From NCBI GenBank assembly GCA_002331465.1, contig DCYM01000172.1, positions 1-16,481 of the forward strand: a DNA stretch of 16,481 bases, written 5' to 3'. Position numbers and translations under genes: made by a program. How positions within the stretch are numbered: the first letter of the stretch is position 1; each line of letters opens with the position of its first letter. Positions 1 through 5,976 of this stretch are shown piece by piece. Below the pieces are notes generated by a model that saw only the letters and a list, made by a program, of their open reading frames with translations, searched no databases and was not told where the DNA came from. This stretch comes from Candidatus Neomicrothrix sp. UBA2110. Its GTDB lineage: Bacteria; Actinomycetota; Acidimicrobiia; Acidimicrobiales; Poriferisodalaceae.

Positions 1-1029
1 CATGCCAAGGAGTTCGGCTGCTCGTTCCGCTCGCTCCCCCACTGAGTCCCTCATATGGTCCAAATCAATATCTTCATCTTGTTCACCTTGTTGTCCGGCG
101 AGATATCGGGAATAAACCCCCTCACCGATGCACGCTAAACGCCATTGCGCGAATGCTCGGTAGTAGCTAATCGCATCAATCTCAGAGTCCATGATCGTCG
201 CATAGCGAGAAGCCAACTCATCCTGAGTCAAGAAACCTGGCAGTCCCGTGCTTTCTGCATCTCCAGCAGGATCCTTCTCCTGAGGGTCATGCCAGTACCC
301 AAGGAGTCCACCAAGGTCAGCCATCGGTTCACCCAGAGTACAGAGCTCCCAATCCAACACGGCTACTACTGACCCACTCGCGTCAACCATGCAGTTTGAT
401 AGCCGATAATCGCCGTGGGCAATCGTCGTAGGGTTGGGTTCGGGCATCACACGTATCAGTTCAAGGGCAACCGCATCGACCATGGGCATGTCACGGGTTC
501 GCGAACTTTCCCATTGACCGGACCACCGTTTCACTTGCCGTTCCACGTACCCACTGCGCTTCGCAAAATCACCCAACCCGACTTCGTCAATGTCGACCCG
601 GTGTAATGCCGCAAGTGTGTCGATTAGCGATTCCGACATGGTTTTTCGAGCCGCGACATTCATTTCAGTGGCGATGTCTATATCTCTGACAACAATTCCG
701 TCGACGTAGTGCATGACGTAAAAATCACGGCCGTTAATCGTTTCGTCTTGACAAAGCCCAACCATTTCAGGAACCGGAACGTCACTATCACGAAGCGCAT
801 GCATTAGCCGGTATTCCCGTGCCATGTCATGAGCGGAAGGCAAAAGTGGACCGGTCGGTGGGCGTCGCAAAACAAATCGGGCCTGGTCACCATCATTTAC
901 GACAAAGGTCATGTTCGACCTACCGCCAGCAATCAACGTGAACGTCAGCGCTTCACTAATTTCCGCATGTTCGCCAATCCACGACGTGACTTTGTCCGCC
1001 GCGATGACGGTGGGTAGGACTTCAGACAT
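1..1029 (-). CDS. APH-family phosphotransferase (ACAD10/11-type), 3' end beyond the window
   Basis: Reading the minus strand from the ATG at 1027-1029 gives 343 codons without a stop before the left edge, so the C-terminus is missing. The protein has the aminoglycoside/choline kinase-like fold of the family often labelled 'phosphotransferase family protein'. A glycine-rich nucleotide loop (AGGRSNMTF) lies near residues 34-42, and FVLRRPP at 52-58 carries the likely ATP-binding basic residues. The Brenner motif HGDYRLSN lies at 205-212 (catalytic D207, metal ligand N212), and VLDWE at 224-228 supplies the second metal-binding Asp (D226). Relatives are fused to or encoded beside acyl-CoA dehydrogenases and are thought to phosphorylate hydroxyacyl-CoA or similar small hydroxylated substrates; that role is inferred here. 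It is the last visible gene of the minus-strand operon, 37 nt after the crotonase stop. A weak AAGG sits just before the start. An antibiotic-resistance function is unlikely in this context. Confidence 0.88.
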   Translation of the reverse strand, partial: MSEVLPTVIAADKVTSWIGEHAEISEALTFTLIAGGRSNMTFVVNDGDQARFVLRRPPTGPLLPSAHDMAREYRLMHALRDSDVPVPEMVGLCQDETINGRDFYVMHYVDGIVVRDIDIATEMNVAARKTMSESLIDTLAALHRVDIDEVGLGDFAKRSGYVERQVKRWSGQWESSRTRDMPMVDAVALELIRVMPEPNPTTIAHGDYRLSNCMVDASGSVVAVLDWELCTLGEPMADLGGLLGYWHDPQEKDPAGDAESTGLPGFLTQDELASRYATIMDSEIDAISYYRAFAQWRLACIGEGVYSRYLAGQQGEQDEDIDLDHMRDSVGERAERAAELLGM

Positions 1030-1066
1030 GCCTTGTATGTAGCAGAGTGGCCTGGGTTCATGTTGG

Positions 1067-1837
1067 CTAGCTGTTTCCAAACCGTGGCGAACGTCCTTCT
1101 GTCAACGCCTTCATAGCTTCGCGATGATCTGCTGATCGTGTCGTCGCCACGTGGTTCGCTTGAATTTTGTCAAGGTCCGGATGAACTCCGGCCAGCTCGT
1201 TAATCGCTTGCTTCGTCAATTTCACCGCTTCCGGCGCCAATTCAGAAATGGCCTTGCATAGCTCAACTACTCGAGAGTGCAAATGGTCTGGTTCGATGAT
1301 TTCGGTGAGGTAGCCCATAGCAAGCAACTCGTCAGCACTTATGGTCTCTCCAGTCAAGAAAATGCGTTTCGTTGCGGAAGGGCCGATACGTTCCACGAAT
1401 CTTTGTAATCCTGTTGCGTAGTACTGAAGCCCTATTCGGGTGGCGGGCATCGTCAGGGCAATGTGACTCGTTGCTAACCGCATATCACAGGCCAAAGCCA
1501 GATCCGTACCTCCGCCGTGCACATTGCCGTTAATGACCGCAATCGTGGGTACTGCGACTTTCGCTAAAGCGTCACACACTTCACCGAATCCGAACTTTGG
1601 TCGGTCTCCTTGTGCAAGCGCGCCTAGGTGGTAGCCGGAGCACCAGGATGGGCCGTGAGCTTCGATCGTCAAACTTCGTACCGATGGGTCTGCGTCTACA
1701 GCCGCCAAATGAGCCATTACGGCCTCTAAGTCTGGGGGACCCAACCGATTTCGTTTATCCGGCCTTCGAAGAACGATTTGAGCACGACTTTGGAGAATTT
1801 CGAGACTCGGCACATCTCCTTCACTGCTTGGTGTCAT
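1067..1837 (-). CDS. Enoyl-CoA hydratase/isomerase (crotonase) family protein with atypical active site
   Basis: This crotonase-superfamily protein is 256 residues long from the ATG at 1837, which lies 4 nt after the alcohol dehydrogenase stop. An in-frame ATG at 1882 would add 15 residues but overlap that gene by 41 nt, so I prefer the shorter form. The first oxyanion-hole segment is CSGYHLG (about 66-72) and the second is NGNVHGGGTD (about 103-112), followed by the usual ALACDMRLA helix. In classical hydratases the two catalytic glutamates sit in GGGxE and in the later P-E motif. Here they are Asp112 and Ala132 (MPATRIG). The fold and acyl-CoA binding are therefore clear, but hydration by the standard two-glutamate mechanism is doubtful; isomerase, hydrolase or other crotonase chemistry is possible. 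It is tightly coupled to the upstream dehydrogenase gene. Confidence 0.87.
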   Translation of the reverse strand: MTPSSEGDVPSLEILQSRAQIVLRRPDKRNRLGPPDLEAVMAHLAAVDADPSVRSLTIEAHGPSWCSGYHLGALAQGDRPKFGFGEVCDALAKVAVPTIAVINGNVHGGGTDLALACDMRLATSHIALTMPATRIGLQYYATGLQRFVERIGPSATKRIFLTGETISADELLAMGYLTEIIEPDHLHSRVVELCKAISELAPEAVKLTKQAINELAGVHPDLDKIQANHVATTRSADHREAMKALTEGRSPRFGNS

Positions 1838-1841
1838 CGCT

Positions 1842-2942
1842 TTAATCAAACACCAATATTGATCGACCAGCGACGCGGCCATTCTCTAGATCGTCAACCG
1901 CTCGTCCAATGTCGTCTATGGAATAGCGTTGAGTGACTAAGGCATCGAGATCGAGAATGCCTTGACGGTGCCAATCGATGAATCGAGGCAAGTCCTCTCC
2001 CGGCGCACATGAACCACCCAGACTACAGATGTACGAACGTTCGCCCATGAACATGTATCGGCTGTCCAGTTCGATTGGAGTCTGTGGTACCCCTACCAGC
2101 ACCGCGGTTCCGCCTTTGGATTGCCCGAACTCGCCACTGCGAGTCATTTCAGATATTTGTCGCATCGTGGCTGCGTGCCCGATGCAGTCGAACGCGTAGT
2201 CAACTCCGGCTATAGGTTGTCGCAGGACATCGAACTGGTTGGCAATTTCAGTTAGGTCTCGCACAGCTGCAACGGGATCGACCTGTGAAGCATTCACGCC
2301 GTGAGTGGCACCAAATTTCTTTGCAAAGTCAAGCTTGTCGTCATCCAAGTCGACAGCAATGATTGGGTCCGCTCCGAGGTGCGCGGCAGCAGCTACTGCT
2401 GATAGCCCCACACCCCCGACTCCGATTATCGCGACGCTGTCGCCACTTTGCACTTTTGCGGTGTGTAGCACCGCGCCGGCGCCCGTAATCACAGCACATC
2501 CGATGATGCTGCCAGCTTCGCGATCAATGTCGGCTGGAACCTTCACCACATACATCTCATCAGCGATGGTGTGCGTCGCCCAGGTAAAAACGTTGCTACT
2601 TGTCGCGGTCCGGCCATCGTGGAGATCGACACTGGCGACACCTCCTTGGCGGCGGGCCTGGGTCTGATCTTTCGGCACCCAAGTCACCATGACGGTGTCT
2701 CCGGGTTGCAGGCCTGCGACCAACGTTCCAACAGCAACAACCTCGCCTGTCGATTCGTGACCCAATACAACGGGCCCCCGTCGAGGATTGTGAATGACGT
2801 GAAGTTGGCTGTGGCATATTCCCGAAGCGAACTGGCGCACCACTACTTGGTGCGGTGCAGGATCAGGAAAGGTTACGTCGACTACTTCTAGTGGTTGATT
2901 CTGTTCTTGAGGGACAACCACCACTCGAGCGTCGGTCGGCAT
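1842..2942 (-). CDS. Zinc-dependent alcohol dehydrogenase (MDR superfamily)
   Basis: This 366-residue medium-chain dehydrogenase probably oxidises a primary or secondary alcohol with NAD. The catalytic zinc ligands are visible: Cys43 in GICHSQ, His62-Glu63 in GHEST, and Cys149 in IIGCAVITGAG. The Rossmann motif GVGGVG lies at 174-179, and Asp198 at the end of beta-2 (AVDLDDDK) favours NAD over NADP. The structural-zinc lobe, normally a four-cysteine cluster after about residue 85, is absent: the segment TWVPKDQTQARRQGG has no cysteine. The start ATG has a clear AGAAGGAG ribosome site about 7 nt upstream. The gene follows the cyclase-like gene by 69 nt and precedes the crotonase by 4 nt. In context it may oxidise an alcohol released by the upstream alpha/beta hydrolase (inference). 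Confidence 0.92.
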   Translation of the reverse strand: MPTDARVVVVPQEQNQPLEVVDVTFPDPAPHQVVVRQFASGICHSQLHVIHNPRRGPVVLGHESTGEVVAVGTLVAGLQPGDTVMVTWVPKDQTQARRQGGVASVDLHDGRTATSSNVFTWATHTIADEMYVVKVPADIDREAGSIIGCAVITGAGAVLHTAKVQSGDSVAIIGVGGVGLSAVAAAAHLGADPIIAVDLDDDKLDFAKKFGATHGVNASQVDPVAAVRDLTEIANQFDVLRQPIAGVDYAFDCIGHAATMRQISEMTRSGEFGQSKGGTAVLVGVPQTPIELDSRYMFMGERSYICSLGGSCAPGEDLPRFIDWHRQGILDLDALVTQRYSIDDIGRAVDDLENGRVAGRSILVFD

Positions 2943-3011
2943 GAAGCTTCTCCTTCTTCCGTGAGTCCTCTAAAAACTACTTCCGTTGGTTTGTCCTGAC
3001 GAATAGTTGCA

Positions 3012-3482
3012 CTATGTCGGAAGTCGCAAAGGTCGACCATCAATGTCGGGACGACTATCAGTTGACAACCATAATTGCACCGGTTCAGCGTCGGGCCAGA
3101 GTTGTGCACGAACCATAGGTCGCGCATCTAGAGTTCCGCCCGTCTCGGCGTCGACCTGTCCCGAAAAGACGATCTGGTTACCGTTCGAACATCTCAGCAC
3201 TGCCAAAGCTTCGGAAAGGTCGCCCAAATGTATGCCGACGCGCATCTTTCGACCCGGGTCGTTGATGTCACGTTGAGTTCTCCACTGGGCGACCACGGCA
3301 GCTTCTACCGCATTTGCCGGATCGTCAAAGCAAGCGACGAGCGACGTTTCGTGGTCAACAATTAATGCGCCCTTGGCTTCGAAAATCTCTGTCACTAGCT
3401 CAGTTGGTTCGCCACTTTGAGGAATACCCACGATTTCGTAGTCGACACATACATATGTGAGATTTCGCGTCACTTGGTCCAT
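3012..3482 (-). CDS. Stand-alone degenerate class III nucleotide cyclase-like domain protein
   Basis: This 156-residue protein resembles a single class III adenylate/guanylate cyclase homology domain. The order of elements matches: a first strand with an acidic residue (TYVCVDYE, Asp14); a long helix leading to KGALIVDHETSLVACFDDPANAVEAA (37-62), which parallels the family's central GDG...F..p..A...A segment; RVGIHLGDL (81-89), which parallels R(I/V)G(I/L)H.GE; and a short GNQIVFSGQV (101-110), which resembles GqilvS. The second metal-binding Asp is not recognisable, and the segment that normally carries D..G..vn.AaRl is shortened. I therefore expect it to be catalytically inactive, perhaps a ligand-sensing or partner-binding remnant. 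It lies in the operon 28 nt after the alpha/beta hydrolase. No signal peptide or membrane segment is seen. Similarity is by motif order only, so the assignment is moderate. Confidence 0.6.
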   Translation of the reverse strand: MDQVTRNLTYVCVDYEIVGIPQSGEPTELVTEIFEAKGALIVDHETSLVACFDDPANAVEAAVVAQWRTQRDINDPGRKMRVGIHLGDLSEALAVLRCSNGNQIVFSGQVDAETGGTLDARPMVRAQLWPDAEPVQLWLSTDSRPDIDGRPLRLPT

Positions 3483-3510
3483 AAGGCATCTATGGGTTTC
3501 GAGACCCCAC

Positions 3511-4389
3511 CTATTTTGCTGGCGCGACGTTGGAGAGAAACGTGAGCACGGCCGTTACAAAGATGTCGTTACGGTCACCCGCCACCATATGAGCGGCATC
3601 TCCAACATTCGCATACTCAGAGTGGGGCACGAGTTCTATGTATGCGTTGGCGCCCTCTTCTGAAAGCACGTCACTGAGTCCTCCCCGAACCAACAGGGAC
3701 GGGCATCGAACATTTCTCGCAGCCTCTTCCTGACGAGGTATTCGATCTGCTATCGATCTTTTTCGTTGCATAAATTCTGGGTCCCAATGCCACCGGTAGC
3801 GACCATCAGGCCAGAGGCGAACATTTTTTGCGAGGCCATCTAGTGTGCGTGGTCGTTTCCGGTGCGGTTGATAGTTAGCGATCGCTTCAGCTACTTCGTC
3901 AAGAGATGAAAACCCGTCCGGTGCTTGACCCATAAAGTCTCTGATCTTTCGGACTCCGGATATTTCAATGCGAGGTGCAGTGTCAACCAACACCAACGCG
4001 GTCGCATCAACCCGTCCTTCACCTACAGCAGTCAAAGACGTACCGCCTCCCATTGAGGCCCCGACGAGAATGGGTTTTTGTCCGAAATGCTCGGTGACCG
4101 CAACGAGGTCGTCAACAAGCACATCATTTGAATAGTCACCGTTAGGGGCCCATTCGCTGTCGCCGTGACCTCGGGCGTCAAGACTCACTGCTTGGTAGCC
4201 CGCGTCGGCCAACATCTGACCAGCGCTTTTCCATGCGTGGCGCGTTTGTCCGCCACCGTGTTGCAGGATCACGAGTGGACCCGAATCCCCGTAAATATCG
4301 GCCGCAACGTGGACTCCGTCGGTCGCGGGGATCATCTTGTGCGGCTCTGGTGCGCCCTCCAAGCGGGCGCCCCGCTCACCTTGGACCAC
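3511..4389 (-). CDS. Alpha/beta-fold hydrolase
   Basis: This is a cytosolic alpha/beta hydrolase of 292 residues from the GTG at 4389. That start lies 5 nt after the end of the GrdB-like gene, which suggests translational coupling. An ATG at 4333-4335 (giving 274 residues, beginning MIPATDGVHV) is an alternative and fits the usual family N-terminus better; neither has a convincing ribosome site. In the long numbering the oxyanion/HG motif is HGGGQTRHAW (44-53), the nucleophile elbow is GASMGG with Ser112, the acid is probably Asp240 (GGLSD) and the base is His267 (GDAAHM). DARGHGDSEW (71-80) is the conserved strand-4 loop typical of esterase, lactonase and epoxide-hydrolase-like members. The substrate is unknown. 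The position between a redox selenoprotein candidate and an alcohol dehydrogenase suggests ester or lactone opening in the same pathway (inference). Confidence 0.88.
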   Translation of the reverse strand: MVQGERGARLEGAPEPHKMIPATDGVHVAADIYGDSGPLVILQHGGGQTRHAWKSAGQMLADAGYQAVSLDARGHGDSEWAPNGDYSNDVLVDDLVAVTEHFGQKPILVGASMGGGTSLTAVGEGRVDATALVLVDTAPRIEISGVRKIRDFMGQAPDGFSSLDEVAEAIANYQPHRKRPRTLDGLAKNVRLWPDGRYRWHWDPEFMQRKRSIADRIPRQEEAARNVRCPSLLVRGGLSDVLSEEGANAYIELVPHSEYANVGDAAHMVAGDRNDIFVTAVLTFLSNVAPAK

Positions 4390-4394
4390 CCGCG

Positions 4395-5300
4395 TCAGCC
4401 CCTACCCGCACCATCGGCTTTAGCATCCGCTTGGGCGGCGCGGCGCTGATCCCCAGCAGCTGCGAGAGCAGTCCTGTTGGACTCGTCAACCTTCATGAAA
4501 TGCCGCCGCCAATCATCATTGGACTCGGCGTCCCACACAAAAGGTGTCTGCGTTGTCGTTCGGGGCTGCCAGGCACCTTCAAGAAGGTCTAAGGCCATGC
4601 CGGTGATGGTTGTCTGCATGTCGACGTCTCCGGGTTTGCCGGCCGGATTTCCTAGGGGAAAGTCAGTGAATACAAAGCGGCTTACTCCACATTCTTCAAC
4701 GATGTCTCTTGCGCTACCGACGACCACGGTGGGGAGACCCGCTTCTTCGAGATGGCGTGCGACCAGACTCACGGTCTGGTGACAAACAGGTCAGAGCGGG
4801 ACTAGGACTACGGCGTCCAGCTCATCTTGCTGAGCAAATTCGAGTATTTGCGGTGCGTCTCTGCGACTAGTGCGTCTGTGACTGTAATCGGTAGGGACGC
4901 CGTAGAACCGATCGGCGAGTGAACCAATTCTGCCTTGCGCAGCAAATTCCCTAAGACGATTGATTGGTAGGTAACTGTCCAAGTCGTCAGTGTGGGTGTT
5001 GTCTTTATCCCAGAAGAGATCTTTGTTGTAGAGGCCTCCCAATGCGTCATCGCAAAGCGCTGCATAGGGTTCTTTTGTTCCGGAACCGGCCACAGCCCCT
5101 TTGTCGACCTTCCGCTCAAAAAATGATGTAGTGACGAGTCCTATACGACACTCAGCCAACGGCTTTTCAAGCGCCGCAAACGGCACCGCATGATGATAAG
5201 CCCATTGATATGCCTGCGGGTAGCCCTGGGCTCCGTAGTAGCCCCGCGATTTGTCGATATAGCTGACATGCGAACGATGGGTGCGACGATCGTCTGCCAT
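4395..5300 (-). CDS. GrdB-like selenoprotein (glycine/betaine/sarcosine/D-proline reductase selenoprotein B family), in-frame UGA as Sec170
   Basis: The ATG at 5300 has a strong GGGAGGG ribosome site. The frame runs 169 codons to a UGA at 4791-4793 and then 131 more codons to a stop ending at 4395. Similarity to the GrdB/PrdB family covers both halves. Before the UGA are HTDD (103-106), INRLREFAAQGRIGSLADRFYG (about 113-134, the most GrdB-like stretch) and LDAVVLVPL (161-169). After it come PVCHQT (171-176), GLPTVVVGSARDIVEECGV and DFPLGNPAGKP. The UGA sits where GrdB carries Sec, giving U170-P-V-C173, a UxxC redox pair. Many homologues, as I recall, have Cys at this place. A hairpin suited to a bacterial SECIS follows at once. 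GrdB proteins cleave C-N bonds via a seleno-thiol centre, but no GrdA, GrdC or GrdD is nearby, so the reaction is unknown. The alternative is a Cys-to-stop mutation or sequencing error. First gene of the minus-strand operon. Confidence 0.85.
4758..4784 (-). promoter_or_regulatory. Candidate bacterial SECIS hairpin downstream of the Sec UGA
   Basis: On the coding (minus) strand, 10 nt after the UGA, ACCAGAC (4780-4774) pairs perfectly with GUCUGGU (4768-4762) around the loop CGUGA (4773-4769). The stem can continue below a C-C mismatch with U-G, G-C and U-A pairs to 4784/4758. The apical loop starts 18 nt after the UGA and has G as its second base. Both features match the usual description of bacterial SECIS elements read by SelB. 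The hairpin also encodes conserved residues (CHQTVSLV), so part of the pairing could reflect coding constraint. Folding energy was not calculated. Confidence 0.72.
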
Positions 5301-5408
5301 CGAACTCCCTCCCCTTACTAAAGCAACGACCCGATGGTAGGCGGAGAACCGGGGGAAGCGCCTAATTAGCGGGCTACGGTCACCAGAAATAACGCAATGG
5401 AGGATTCA
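5301..5408. promoter_or_regulatory. Divergent intergenic region between the GrdB-like operon and the MaoC-like operon
   Basis: These 108 bp separate two head-to-head gene sets and must hold promoters for both. The GrdB-like side ends in a purine-rich GGGAGGG ribosome site; the MaoC side ends in GGAGG at 5399-5403. An AT-rich patch (TAATTAG, about 5363-5369) lies in the middle. I cannot assign -35/-10 pairs with acceptable spacing, and I see no strong inverted repeat. Confidence 0.4.
5399..5403 (+). promoter_or_regulatory. Ribosome binding site deciding the MaoC-like start
   Basis: GGAGG lies 5 nt before the ATG at 5409. An earlier in-frame ATG at 5397 would overlap this site and lacks its own Shine-Dalgarno, so 5409 is the better start. 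Confidence 0.75.
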
Positions 5409-5888
5409 ATGATTAGCGACCTACCACCCAGGCCACACCGTGGATGGACTTTTCGCGAGGTTCCCATCGGAAAGCGTTGGAGCACTTCAAGGCGCACTGT
5501 GACAGAAACGGATCTCGTGGTTTACGCCACACAGTTCGGTTTCGTCGAAGGTTTGTTTCTTGACGCAACCGGTGCAGAGCGCGCCGGGTACTCGGGGCGT
5601 CTTGTCCCTGGAAGTTTGGTGATGTCGATAGCGGAAGGCTTAATCATCAGCGGAGGAGCTATTGCCGGCACGGGCATGGCTTATCTGGGTGCAGATGTCC
5701 AAGTTACGGGCCCGACTTTCGTAAATGACACCCTCCAAGTCGTGGCTGAAGTGACTGCAGCAAGGCTCACCTCGAAACAAGACCGAGGAATTGTGACCAC
5801 TCGTAACGAGGTGTTCAATCAGGATGGGGAAATAGTAATGGTGTACACCCCGACTCGGATGGTCCGAACAGAACACGTTGACGACTAG
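5409..5888 (+). CDS. MaoC-like hot-dog domain protein lacking the hydratase dyad
   Basis: From the ATG at 5409 the protein has 159 residues, the size of a single hot-dog domain of the MaoC / FAS1-type dehydratase group. The family signature is seen as an N-terminal fold-entry region (GKRWSTSRRTVTETDLVVYA, 21-40), then a helix, then GYSGRLVPGSLVMSIAEGL (60-78), which parallels the usual 'gg.ivpG.l..sla.gl', and a C-terminal strand with VYTPTRMVR. (R)-specific enoyl-CoA hydratases use a GDxNPxH motif. Here the aligned segment is GFVEGLF (44-50), replacing Asp with Phe45 and His with Phe50, so normal hydratase activity is unlikely. It may act as a thioesterase-like or binding subunit, or need a partner. 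It heads a plus-strand operon with the acyl-CoA dehydrogenase 88 nt downstream. Confidence 0.8.
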   Translation: MISDLPPRPHRGWTFREVPIGKRWSTSRRTVTETDLVVYATQFGFVEGLFLDATGAERAGYSGRLVPGSLVMSIAEGLIISGGAIAGTGMAYLGADVQVTGPTFVNDTLQVVAEVTAARLTSKQDRGIVTTRNEVFNQDGEIVMVYTPTRMVRTEHVDD

Positions 5889-5976
5889 GCCGAACGGACG
5901 ACAGATATCCGTTTAATCTCACATTTCAGTTATCTTCGCTTTCACGCGGATTGTTCGACTTCCGTCATCGAGCAAG

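Noticed and set aside
145..1017. Plus-strand open frames across the left part
   Set aside because: They lie antisense to the phosphotransferase gene, which has clear kinase motifs over the whole region; they show no recognisable domains.
2305..2891. Plus-strand frames of about 100-120 codons antisense to the alcohol dehydrogenase
   Set aside because: The opposite strand encodes conserved zinc and Rossmann motifs; these are antisense artefacts of codon composition.
4395..4772. A separate small gene starting at the GTG at 4770-4772
   Set aside because: It is the C-terminal half of the GrdB-like protein in the same frame as the N-terminal half. Conserved family residues (PVCHQT) lie upstream of this GTG, directly after the UGA.
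4791..4793. Pseudogene by nonsense mutation
   Set aside because: Possible but less likely: the stop is exactly at the Sec/Cys column, the reading frame downstream is intact with conserved motifs, and a SECIS-like hairpin follows at the right distance.
5893..5913. Weak hairpin (AACGGA/TCCGTT, 9-nt loop) as a terminator after the MaoC-like gene
   Set aside because: The stem is short and only 6 bp, no T-run follows, and the next gene is co-oriented and probably cotranscribed.
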